Shown: positions 1-10,200 of the stretch, piece by piece
Numbering within the stretch: the stretch's first letter is position 1
Layout of the letters: each line of letters begins with the position of its first letter
DNA from: an uncultured Clostridia bacterium
GTDB lineage: Bacteria; Bacillota; Clostridia; Peptostreptococcales; Anaerovoracaceae
DNA: 64,000 nt
Direction: 5' to 3'
Assembly: GCA_934281605.1 (NCBI GenBank)
Contig: CAKQXD010000004.1
Location: 1-64,000, forward strand
Notes under the pieces: generated by a model
Databases searched by the model: none
Told to the model about the DNA's origin: nothing
The model's input: only the letters and a program-made list of their open reading frames with translations
Position numbers and translations under genes: made by a program

Positions 1-608
1 CAGAGGTCGCGTATCTCTTTCCCTATGGCTGTTAAAAGTGCAGGACAGTTTCCTGCAGTAATTTTCATGACGCCTTGCGTTCCGCCGTACCAGAAGATAT
101 CTGGATCGAAGTTTTCTGTTACGGTCGGTACTTTTGCTTTTTTCGTTTCAGCATTTTCATCCGAGTCGTCCCCGTCTGAGTCTTCATCGGCCGCCTGTAT
201 CGTTGCAGTCTTTACCTTCTTTTTCTTTGAGGTTTGTTTCGTCCCGTCGACATATTTCCGGCTCATCTGAAAGACTTTGTTGCCGTCTCCATCATATGTC
301 GCTGCAAGCAGGATCTGGCCTCCTTTTGTTACGCTTCGGAGGCGGTTTTCGGTGTCGTAGCTGTAGACGGTGGATTTGCCTTTTGTCTTTTTTTCGATCA
401 GGTTTCCGTTATCGTCGTAGACGTACTTTATTTTATCGCCTGTTTTGGAGTTTTTCTCTGCGATTACTTGATTATCCTTGTTATACGTTACGGTGATGGG
501 AGCGTCCTTATTGGAATGTCGGCTTTGATCGACTTGACCGAGACCTCCTGACGGGGGACGACTGATCTGCTGCTTACTATGTATCTCACAGTCTAAATCA
601 ATATGAAA
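1..608 (-). pseudogene. RHS cassette fragment A, 5'-truncated, runs off the left edge
   Basis: The minus-strand frame is open from an in-frame TGA (609-611) down to the left edge. It encodes the same RHS segment as the full-length gene at 4269-13556 (YVYDDNGNLIEKKTKGKS, then a Y-D-x-D-G-N-K segment and an acidic insert), but only its last part before the core. Between 496 and 608 the sequence is not RHS-like and matches the same stretch in front of cassette B (offset 2858 bp), so A and B share one 5' junction. No ATG or GTG in a usable position was seen at the junction, so it is probably silent unless recombined into the main gene. It has drifted from the main copy more than cassette B has, especially at 1-60, which suggests an older cassette. 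The toxin end lies outside the window. Confidence -1.
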
Positions 609-805
609 TCACTCGCAGATCGGGTCAGACCGCTGGTGATCGTCGCAGGCAGATTTGTCGGCTTGCTCGCAGAAATCAGGGTGTCCTATGAAACTCACGC
701 CTCCAGCGCTCAAACATCATAGGACACCATCTGATTTCGTGGCTCGCTTCGCCGGAATCTGCTCTGCTCCGATCAAGGCGGTCTTTTCTGCCCTGCGAGT
801 GATTT
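606..805. repeat. Long imperfect palindrome, copy A (RHS cassette-associated)
   Basis: This is a 200-bp element whose ends are exact 13-bp inverted repeats (AAATCACTCGCAG at 606-618, its complement at 793-805). Pairing continues imperfectly inward to a strong inner arm pair at 674-691 and 717-736 around a ~25-nt loop. The whole element could fold as one long hairpin. It lies between the immunity gene of cassette B (854-1096) and the truncated start of fragment A. A nearly identical copy sits in the equivalent place at 3464-3662. No target-site duplication or transposase is visible. It could be a MITE-like insertion, a folded recombination site, or a transcript-insulating hairpin. Confidence -1.
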
Positions 806-853
806 ATTTTGATCTATCATTGATAAAATATAGCTTCATACATATATTTCACC

Positions 854-1096
854 TTAATTACTTTCCAAAGAATAAACCATTATTGGAATATTATTAGGAG
901 GATCATATACATAAATACGCTTACATTCGGGACATCTCCATACTTCATATTTGGGAGATGGAATCAACCAAGGATGTATAACATCATCTTTACAAATTTC
1001 ATCCCATTCATAATCAGAGTATACTATCAATTCAATATTGTTAGGAACACTTTGATTATTTAGATTTTTCCCGCATTTACATGTCATTTTTGCCAT
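854..1096 (-). CDS. Putative immunity protein for RHS cassette B (zinc-ribbon-like)
   Basis: 80 residues, starting 6 bp after the stop of the cassette B toxin, with a good site (GGAGG, 9 nt spacing) lying in the end of the toxin gene. It has a CxC pair (C6, C8) and a CxxC pair (C55, C58), which together look like a small zinc ribbon; C35 is extra. The position directly after a toxin C-terminus is the standard place of an immunity gene in RHS/CDI loci, so the role is inferred from context. I do not recognise a named immunity family. The gene is AT-rich compared with the RHS core, as usual for exchangeable toxin/immunity tips. Confidence -1.
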   Translation of the reverse strand: MAKMTCKCGKNLNNQSVPNNIELIVYSDYEWDEICKDDVIHPWLIPSPKYEVWRCPECKRIYVYDPPNNIPIMVYSLESN

Positions 1097-1102
1097 GTAA
1101 GA

Positions 1103-3466
1103 TCACCTCCTATAAATACCTTCATTTGTCCAAATTTCAACCTTTCCTGGCAACTTTCCCTTTAAACTGCCTTCTGCACGATCTACAATAATTTTAGCGT
1201 TTTTTAAGGTTATCGTTGTTTTCCTCGCATCAATTATTACGGTTGTTGCTCCTTGAGAAAAGCCTTCTCTAATTCTCTTGACTGGAGTATTTAAGCTAGA
1301 ACCATTTAAAGTTTTTAATTCCGTTTTTTCTCCATTTACAAAAAAATCAGGTGTTTTTTCATTAACTTTCTTTGATCTTGGGATAATTTCTACATTCTTT
1401 CCCTGCTCAAGTAAATTATCAATAACTTTCTTTTCATCTACAGTTAAGCCTTTTAAATCACCTTTTAATGATCCTTTCGTTATTTTCTTAACTGCACCTG
1501 ATGAAACTTTCTTAGCAATAGCTATCTCCGCAATATCAACACTGATATTTCCCGCAGTATAAGCCAGTCCATTCTTCTTCACCATATCCGGGTAGTAGTT
1601 TAACAGTCCTTTCAATGAACGCTTCGGATGAAGTAAACTACTGCCCAAAGACTTAGATGTCTCTTTCAAAATTCCAAAGGTGAGATCTCCATTACCACTG
1701 ATAAACGATCGTGCTAAGCCTTTGTATTGACCATATAAATTACTTCCGGCTCCTTTAAGATATCTTTTTACTGCACCATTCTTTTTCTTTGGTGTTAAGG
1801 CTTTCGATATCTTTCGATCAATTCCTGTAACCTTTCTCATTACTTTAGCAGAGCCACATTTAACCGAATTTTTCAATGCCGTTGCTTTATCCTTTAATGC
1901 ACGGTAATTTTTCTTTGTGCTCTTCCAGCGTCCTTTCATATAGGACTTGAAGTTCTTCCAAGCCTTTGGTCCATTCCATTTTAAAGTTGTCTTTTTCTTT
2001 GACGCAGCTTTCTTCTTGCTCGGACTCTTCTTTGTGGTCGTTTTCTTATTACTCTTCGGCTTAGTCTTCTTGATAGCTTTCTTGACTGCCTTGGCTGCTT
2101 TCTTGACTACTTTCTTCGTGCTTGCCTTCTTGGCTTTTTTCTTATCGCCTCCCGGGTCGTTGCCGTTGACTGGGTCGTTTTCGGCGTAGATATAGCGGTT
2201 CTGGCTGAGTGGATTTGTCAGGTCGCCTTCGTTAGTATCCTGACTGGTGAAGGTTCCTGTTTCAGGGCTGTAGTGACGCTGGCGCAGGTACTGCAGGCCC
2301 ACTTCTTCTATGTATTCCTCTCCATTATACCCCCACAGAACGTCGTTGTCACTGAGGCCGTTATCGTTTTGGGCTTCTAACGGAGTCTTGGATGTTCCTT
2401 CTTTTCCTTCGGCGGTCATTTCTCCAAATGGATCGTAGCTATAGGATTCTGCTACAGATCCATTGCGAACAGTTTCTGCTACATTCCCCTGCCCATCATA
2501 CAGGTACGAATAGTCTCCGGCCTTTTGTTCAGTATATTTTACCGCTTCTTTGGTCAAGTCTCCGCTGATCCTGCTATCGGTCTCTCCGTAAACGTAGCTT
2601 GCTTTTTCTTTGCCGTCCTGGTCATACTGGTACATTACCTGTGCGTTTTCGTTGAAGTTGGTGTCGTTCAGGTAATTGGTGATGTCCCAGGTCACGAGGG
2701 TGGCGCGTTCTGTTCCGGGTACTACGATCGTAGTCATCTGGTTTGCGGTCAGTTTATCGCCGCCTGTGTCAGGACTTTCTCCATCTGCGGTCTTCGCAGA
2801 GTTTCCGCCCATGTCGATCTGGGTATAGTCCCCTGTCACGAAAGTTTTAAAGCCGTGCCAGAGGTCTCTGATTTCTTTTCCGATCGCAGTCAGAAGTGCT
2901 GGGCACTGGCCTACGGTGAGTTTCATGACGCCCTGAGTTCCGCCGTACCAGAAGATATCCGGGTCGAAGTTTTCTTTTACGGTCGGTACTTTTGCTTTTT
3001 TCGTTTCAGCATTTTCATCCGAGCCGTCCCCGTCAGAGTCGTCGTCTGCGGCCTGTATCGTCGCAGTCTTCACTCGTTTTTTCTTGCCTTTTTGTTTTGT
3101 CCCGTCGACATACTTTCTAGTCATCTGGAACACCTTATTTCCATCCCCATCATATGTCGCTGCGAGCAATATCTGTCCGCCTTTTGTTACGCTTCTCAGT
3201 CGGTTTTCGGTGTCGTAACTGTAGACGGTGGATTTTCCTTTTGTCTTTTTTTCGATCAGGTTTCCGTTATCGTCATAGACATACTTTATTTTATCCCCAG
3301 TTTTGGAGTTTTTCTCGGAAATGACCTGGTTGTCTTTGTTGTAGGTTACGGTGATGGGAGCGTCCCTATCGGAATGTCGGCTTTGATCGACTTGACTGAG
3401 ACCTCCTGACGGGGGACGGTTGATCTGCTGCTTACTATGTATCTCACAGTCTAAATCAATATGAAA
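1103..3466 (-). CDS. Orphan RHS cassette B: truncated RHS core with nuclease-like toxin tip
   Basis: The open frame covers 787 codons but has no ATG or GTG before a TTG at 3169, and no ribosome binding site next to that TTG; it is probably not translated on its own. Order: non-RHS junction (3466-3358), end of the YD repeats, RHS core (YLRQRHYSPETGTF, then NRYIYAENDP), a strongly lysine/alanine-rich linker (about 2155-1960), a variable region, and a C-terminal toxin. The toxin has TPDFFVNGEKTELKTL, a PD-(x)n-ExK arrangement typical of PD-(D/E)xK nucleases and of CdiA-type tRNase/DNase tips. The core between about 2140 and 2640 is almost identical to 5290-5765 of the main gene, so recombination could swap the tips. 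Cassette position and adjacent immunity gene fit the orphan-tip model known for Rhs and CdiA. Confidence -1.
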   Translation of the reverse strand, partial: FHIDLDCEIHSKQQINRPPSGGLSQVDQSRHSDRDAPITVTYNKDNQVISEKNSKTGDKIKYVYDDNGNLIEKKTKGKSTVYSYDTENRLRSVTKGGQILLAATYDGDGNKVFQMTRKYVDGTKQKGKKKRVKTATIQAADDDSDGDGSDENAETKKAKVPTVKENFDPDIFWYGGTQGVMKLTVGQCPALLTAIGKEIRDLWHGFKTFVTGDYTQIDMGGNSAKTADGESPDTGGDKLTANQMTTIVVPGTERATLVTWDITNYLNDTNFNENAQVMYQYDQDGKEKASYVYGETDSRISGDLTKEAVKYTEQKAGDYSYLYDGQGNVAETVRNGSVAESYSYDPFGEMTAEGKEGTSKTPLEAQNDNGLSDNDVLWGYNGEEYIEEVGLQYLRQRHYSPETGTFTSQDTNEGDLTNPLSQNRYIYAENDPVNGNDPGGDKKKAKKASTKKVVKKAAKAVKKAIKKTKPKSNKKTTTKKSPSKKKAASKKKTTLKWNGPKAWKNFKSYMKGRWKSTKKNYRALKDKATALKNSVKCGSAKVMRKVTGIDRKISKALTPKKKNGAVKRYLKGAGSNLYGQYKGLARSFISGNGDLTFGILKETSKSLGSSLLHPKRSLKGLLNYYPDMVKKNGLAYTAGNISVDIAEIAIAKKVSSGAVKKITKGSLKGDLKGLTVDEKKVIDNLLEQGKNVEIIPRSKKVNEKTPDFFVNGEKTELKTLNGSSLNTPVKRIREGFSQGATTVIIDARKTTITLKNAKIIVDRAEGSLKGKLPGKVEIWTNEGIYRR

Positions 3467-3662
3467 TCACTCGCAGATCGGATCAGACCGCTGGTGATCG
3501 TCACAGGCAGATTTATCGGCTTGCTCGCAAAAATCAGGGTGTCCTATGAACTCACGCCTCCGGCGCTCAAACAGCATAGGACACCATCTGATTTTGTGGC
3601 TCGCTTCGCCGGAATCTGCTCTGCTCCGATCAAGGCGGTCTTTTCTGCCCTGCGAGTGATTC
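3464..3662. repeat. Long imperfect palindrome, copy B (RHS cassette-associated)
   Basis: Second copy of the element at 606-805, well over 90 percent identical by eye. The outer arms are AAATCACTCGCAG (3464-3476) and a 12-bp complement at 3650-3661. The inner inverted repeat carries GTGTCCTATGA and its complement. It sits between the immunity gene of the full-length RHS protein and the truncated 5' end of cassette B, so each orphan cassette is preceded by one copy. The stop codon that closes the cassette frame (3467-3469) lies inside its right arm. Confidence -1.
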
Positions 3663-3706
3663 TTATTTTGGTTTAGTTTGGTGAGATACAAAACAAACAT
3701 GCATTA

Positions 3707-4258
3707 TCATTTGTTTTCCAAATCATGTAAATAATTTAACAAACGAACAAACGCTCGCGCATTCATTAAATCCGGATTAAGATTTTTCATTTCACTAAGA
3801 TACTTTATTACAGCATTGGTTATTTCTTGATAAAAAGAATCATAATTTTCCATCGTATCCAATGAAGGTTCATAAACGGGATCATGAATTTGGCTGGTAA
3901 GTAAAAGAGCTTCGGTTTCTCGAGGATCACTAGCTCTAGCTACATTAAGGCAAATCTGTGTTTTTTCCCTCTTGATTTCAAGCCAGCGATCAACATATTC
4001 GATAACGCGAATGGCTACATAATTCGTTTTTTTACTTTGAAACAGATATAATGCCTCTAGTAACGAAGAAAACCAATAATCAAGAGACTCTCCACCCAAT
4101 AATTCTTCCGGCATAAAAAAATCACAATACTCTCCCTCTATATGATCTCCAAACCGCAATTCAAAATATCCCGAAACATCTTCTCCCCACTGATCAAATT
4201 CATTCGCAGAGATACTTCGCCAATACTCTTTGTCAAAAATTGTAAATCTTATTTTCAT
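3707..4258 (-). CDS. Putative immunity protein for the full-length RHS toxin
   Basis: 183 residues, acidic, no signal peptide or membrane segment. It starts 10 bp after the stop of the RHS gene, with AGGTG as a modest ribosome binding site. Position right behind a polymorphic toxin marks it as the cognate cytoplasmic immunity protein; this is an inference from gene order. The sequence shows no motif I can assign to a named immunity family. Its low GC relative to the RHS core agrees with a tip acquired together with the toxin. Confidence -1.
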   Translation of the reverse strand: MKIRFTIFDKEYWRSISANEFDQWGEDVSGYFELRFGDHIEGEYCDFFMPEELLGGESLDYWFSSLLEALYLFQSKKTNYVAIRVIEYVDRWLEIKREKTQICLNVARASDPRETEALLLTSQIHDPVYEPSLDTMENYDSFYQEITNAVIKYLSEMKNLNPDLMNARAFVRLLNYLHDLENK

Positions 4259-4268
4259 AACACTACAC

Positions 4269-7200
4269 CTACTTTGCTAATCTCCATAATTCCTGATAAG
4301 AATACTTATAATCGCCATATGCAGATTTTAACTGCCCATTTGTATCATAATATAAAGTTATTTTTTCTCCCTTATAAAAGAAAATATATTTATTTCTTTG
4401 AGCATTCTCTTTATATGCCTGCCGATGTCCATAAAGTACCGCTTCTTCAACTAAACTTTTATCCCAATTTTTATTAAAAAAAGTTTTCCCTTCATCCAGT
4501 TGCTTTAATACTGCATCTTTTGATTTATGAGGTAATTGCTTAGCATAAACTGAAGGAATATGACGATTAACTATATGACCCATCCTACCCTTTGATATAG
4601 TTGTCCCAGTAATTGCGCCACCCATATCCGAAATCGTTCCCATTACGGTTGATGGTACTGCTAAAGTAAATCCTATCTTAAAACCCTTTTTTACAGCCGG
4701 TGGAAGTTTAACTCCTGTTTTTATAAGTTTTTGTAAGCCTTTTAATCCCTTACTTACAAGGCTTGTCCCTCGGGATGCCGTGATCGCTCCAGAGCCTCCA
4801 GCCATTACACCTCCGGCAGTTCCAGTAGATACTAATCCTCCTCCTATTGCTGCTACTGGCAAGGAAACTCCTATAATCTTAGTTGATTTCGTCTGCTTCT
4901 GCTTCAAGAATTTCTTTTTGGATATCTTGCTGTTGCTTTTCACATATCCATTGTATTGACTGGTAAGCAGCATCTTATTGCTCAAGTTGGATTTTTTCTT
5001 CTTACACGTAACTGACTTCTTTAATGCAGTTGCTTTATCTCTTATTACAGTATAAGCCTTTTTTATGCCCTTCTTTGTGCTTTTCCAGCGTCCTTTCATA
5101 TAGGACTTGAGGTTCTTCCAAGCCTTTTTCCCATTCCACTTTAAAGTTGTCTTTTTCTTACTCGGACTCTTCTTGCTGGTCGTCTTCTTATTTGTCTTTT
5201 TACTTGTTTTCTTCGAAGACTTGCTCGACGACTTCGCGGATTTTTTGCTTGTCTTCTTCGTGCTTGTCTTCTTGGCTTTCTTCTTATCGCCTCCCGGGTC
5301 GTTGCCGTTTACTGGGTCGTTTTCGGCGTAGATATAGCGGTTCTGGCTGAGTGGATTTGTCAGGTCGCCTTCGTTGGTATCCTGACTGGTGAAGGTTCCT
5401 GTTTCAGGGCTGTAGTGACGCTGGCGCAGGTACTGCAGGCCCACTTCTTCTATGTATTCCTCTCCATTATACCCCCACAGAACGTCGTTGTCACTGAGGC
5501 CGTTATCGTTTTGGGCTTCTAACGGAGTCTTGGATGTTCCTTCTTTTCCTTCGGCGGTCATTTCTCCAAATGGATCGTAGCTATAGGATTCTGCTACAGA
5601 TCCATTGCGAACAGTTTCTGCTACATTCCCCTGCCCATCATACAGGTACGAATAGTCTCCGGCCTTTTGTTCAGTATATTTTACCGCTTCTTTGGTCAAG
5701 TCTCCGCTGATCCTGCTATCGGTCTCTCCGTAAACGTAGCTTGCTTTTTCTTTGCCGTCCTGATCGTACTGGTACATTACCTGTGCGTTTTCATTGAAGT
5801 TGGTATCGTTCAGGTAGTTTGTGATGTCCCAGGTCACGAGGGTGGCGCGTTCGGTGCCAGGTACTACGATCGTAGCCATTTCATTGGCAGTTAATGTATC
5901 TCCGCTTTTTTCCTCCCCGTCGGCGTTCTTCGCGGAGGTTCCGCCCATGTCGATCTGGGTATAGTCCCCTGTCACGAAGGTTTTAAAGCCGTGCCAGAGG
6001 TCGCGAATTTCTTTTCCGATCGCAGTCAGAAGTGCCGGGCACTGGCCTGCGGTGAGTTTCATGACGCCTTGGGTTCCGCCGTACCAGAAAATATCCGGGT
6101 CGAAGTTTTCTTTTACAGTCGGGATTTTGGCCTCGCGGTTGGTCTCATTGGAGGCTGTTTCATCCGAATCCCCGTCGGAGTCTTCGTCCGCCGCCTGTAT
6201 CGTCGCGGTTTTCACTCGTTTCTTTTTACCCTTTTGCTTTGTCCCTTCGACATATTTTCTAGTCATCTGGAACACCTTATTTCCATCCCCATCATATGTC
6301 GCTGCGAGCAATATCTGTCCGCCCTTCGTCACGCTTCTCAGTCGGTTTTCGGTATCGTAACTGTAGACGGTGGATTTTCCTTTTGTCTTTTTTTCGATCA
6401 GGTTTCCGTTATCGTCGTAGACGTACTTTATTTTATCTCCGGTTTTGGAGTTTTTCTCTGCGATTACTTGATTATCCTTGTTATACGTTACTGTGATGGT
6501 TCCTTCATTTCCGCCTTTTGTAACGGACATTCTGCTTCCGGCTGCGTTGTAGGTGTAGGTGGTTGTGCGGAGGGTTCCGTCTGTGTTTTTGGTGTAACCG
6601 CTAAGCTGCCCTGCTTTATCGTAGGTGAAGGTGGTGATGGTTTTGGTTCCTTCCTGCTGGGCGGTTTCTTTGGTGATGCGGTCTTCTTTATCGTATTCGT
6701 AGGCATAGGTAGAGACTTCGGTGCCTTTGCTGGTGTTTTTCAGTTCCACCAGGTTATTGTTGGCGTCGTAAGTGTAGGTGCTTTCGGTGCCGTCGGATCT
6801 CTTGCAGCTGAGGATGTTTCCTGCTGCGTCTACGGTAAAGTCTGCTGTGATGCCTTTGTTATCGGAGACTCTTGTGATGTTGTCTTCGGTATCGTATCCG
6901 TAGGTGACTTCTCTTCCTTTCGGATAGGTGATCTTTTCGATGCGGTCGTATTCGTCATAGGCGTAGGTCAGCTTCTGACCGTTTCCATCGGTGTAGCTTT
7001 TGACTCTTCCAAGCTCATCGTAGGTTGTATGGCTTTTGCCGGATTCGTCGTCCATCTCGATCCGGTTTCCGGATGCGTCATAGCCGTACACGATGGATTT
7101 GCTGCCGTCAGAATACTCTTTTTTAAGAAGGCTTCCGAGGACGTCGTAGTCGTAGGTGATCTTTGTCTTATCCGGATTTACTTTGGCCGTAAGGTTTCCT

Positions 7201-10200
7201 GCGGCATCGTAAGTAAAGCGGGTGGTTTTGCCTTCCGGTGAGGTTTCTTTGGTGAGGTTGCCCGCCTTATCGTATTCATATTTCGTCTGCTGATCGCCGC
7301 CTTCGATCTTGTCGGTCAGCTGATCCAGCTTGTTGTACCGGTAGGTGACGCTTCTTCCTTCTGCGTCTTTGGCGCTGGTGAGATTGCCCGCCTTATCGTA
7401 GGTGTAGCGCATCTCTTCGCCCATCCGGTTTTCGGCTGCAGTCTGATTTCCTTCTTCGTCGTAAGCACTCTTCGCAGAATTCCCCTTGGCGTCGATCTCT
7501 TCGATCAGATTACCCTCCGCATCGTAGCGGTATCCTGTCTTTCTCTTTAACGGATCGATGACGGATATGATATTGCCGTTTTTATCGTACTCATAGCTGG
7601 TGGTATTACCCTTAGCCGTAGTCTCTGTAAGGAGTCTGCCGGTCTTATCGTAGGTATATTTTGAGGTCTTTTCCTTCTGCTGTTCTTCTGCCAGGTTTCC
7701 TGCGGCGTCATAGCTATAGCTGATCTCGGCAAGGCTGGATTCCTTTTCGCTGGTCACTTTACCGGCCTTATCGTAGGTATACTTGATCTTACCTCCTGTA
7801 GGATACTGGATCTCGGTGTTGTTTCCGGCTTCATCGTAAGAGAAGCGTGTTACAGCGCCTTTGCCGTTTTCTTCTGTCAGGACCCGGTGTCCTTTATCGT
7901 AGGAATAGGTATTGACGTTTCCGCTCTCTTCCTTTTCTTTCTCCACGTTGCCAAAGGCGTCATAAGACCAGGTCCGCTCCGCCCCTTCGCTGGTGTTCAT
8001 CTTGCGGATCCGTCCTGCCTTATCGTAGAGATATTCTGTTCTATAGCCGTTATCCTTCGTTTCTGTAAGGCGCTTTCCATCAAGGCTGTAGGTATAGGTG
8101 GTCTCCGCTCCGGAAACGGTAGTCTCCGAGATGGTGTTTCCCTGGGTATCATAAGCAAAGCGTTCCGTGCCGCCTCTTGGATGGATGGTCGCTGTGAGAT
8201 TTCCCGCCTTATCGTACTGGTTTTCCGTTACCGCGCCTCGTGCGTCCTTTACCTTTACTTCATCGCCTCTTCCGTTATACAGATATTCGGTCACTCCGCC
8301 CTCCGGATCGGTTTCCGTCAGGGTATTTCCTTCGGCATCGTAAGTGTACCTGGTTACGCCTCCTTCTTCATCGGTCTCGGAGCTCACCTGATTTAAAGCG
8401 TCGTAGGTATAGGTGTATTTGCTTCCGTCTGCGCCGGTCTCCTCCGTCAGGTTTCCTGCCTTATCATAAAGGTATGCCTTATGGGATCCTTCCGGATCGG
8501 TCTCCCCTGTGGTGTTTCCCCGCAGGTCATAAGTATACTTGTATGTCCTGTCTTTTGGAAGGGTCTCTGAGGTAAGCCGCCCCGCCTTATCGTAGGTATA
8601 GGTCGTTTCGCTTCCGTCGTTTTCCGTCATCTGGATCATCTGATCCTTCACATCGTATTCGTAGCTTACCTGGTCCTGATCAAAGCTTACTTCCTGGGTG
8701 AGATTCCCATACGCATCGTAGCTGTAGCTTGCCGTTCTTGCTGCTGCATCCTTTTCTTTGATGAGGTTACCCTGCTTATCGTAGGTGAACCTGCTTTCGT
8801 TTCCGGCATTATCCTTCTGCTTTGTAAGATTGCCCGCCTTATCGTATTCATAGGTCTTTACGAGACCCTCTGCGTCCTTTTCCTCTGTGAGGCGGCCGTA
8901 GGAATCGTATTTGCTCTCTACCTTTCCGCCATCCGGGCTTTCGCTTACAACAGCATTTCCGGCAGCATCGAATTTCTCTTTGTAAACGCCCTTTTCTTCA
9001 TCCACCTGCTGGGTCAGGTTATCCGCCTTGTCATAGGTATAGTGGACCGAATAGCCTCTGCGATCCGTCTCTTTGATGAGACGCTCTGCGCTGTCGTAAG
9101 TGGAAACGGAGGTATTTCCTGCAGCATCGGTAGTCTTTACCAGCTGCCCGATCCCGTCGTATTCATATTTCGTGGTGTTGCCGTTTTCATCGGTTTCGCT
9201 GACAAGATCCCCGTTTTTGTTATAGGTATAGGAAACTACGCCGCCTTCCGCATCGGTCTTCGTCGTAATATTGCCCTTGCCGTCATAGGCGAAGCTGGTG
9301 GTGCCGCCTTCTTCGTCGGTCTCGCTGATTTTCCGTCCCGCCTTATCGTAGGTATAGCTTTTCACCGTTCCTGCAGCGTCGGTCTGGGAAAGAAGGTTTC
9401 CGGCCTTATCGTAGGTATACGAAGCCTTTCTGCCGTTAGAATCCATTTCCGCAAGGAGGTTTCCCGTCTTATCGTATTTCAAAGCGCGCAGCAGCCCTGT
9501 GCTTTCCGTCACGCCGATGAGTCTGCCGCGAACGTCGTATTTATTCTCCGTTACTGCACCGTTACCGTCAGTTTCGGTGAGCACATTGCCGTTGGCGTCA
9601 TAAGTAAAGGTAGATGTACCGTCTGCTCCGGTCTGCTTCACCAGATTTTCGCTGCGTCCGTCATACTCATAGGTCGTCTCGCCTCCGATGGGATCCGTCT
9701 CTTTGGTGAGCCTTCCGATCCCGTCGTATTCATAGCGGGTAACATTTCCTTCTCCATCGGTCTCGCTGGTCTTGTTTCCCTCGCTGTCATAAGTCTTTGT
9801 GACCGTGATCCCCTCGGCGTTGGTTTCCGATACTTCATTGCCATTGTAATCGTACTGATAGCTCACCTTGTCTCCGTTGCCGTCGGTGATGGAGAGGATA
9901 TTGTTCATGCCATCATAGGTAAGGCGGCTGACGTTTCCTTCCCCGTCGGTGATCCGGATGCAGTTACCCGCCTTGTCATAGGCGTACTGCTCGGAAAATC
10001 CTCCGGTTGTCCAGATGCCGGTCTTCTTTCCCGCAGGGGAGTAGATGGTCTTTTCCTCTACGCCTTCTGCGTTGACCGTGCTCACTTCCCGCCCCATGGC
10101 GTCGTACCAGGTGACCGTGCTGTTACCGTTTTCATCGGTGAAGGTTTTAGAAGATGTCCCGTCATAGGCAGTTTGGGTCTTTTCTCCTTCTTCATTTACC

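Noticed and set aside
3467..3700. Open frames across the palindrome (3461-3676 plus, 3467-3700 minus, 655-897 plus)
   Set aside because: They cover the inverted repeat and are not conserved as protein between the two copies; the palindrome explains the sequence conservation.
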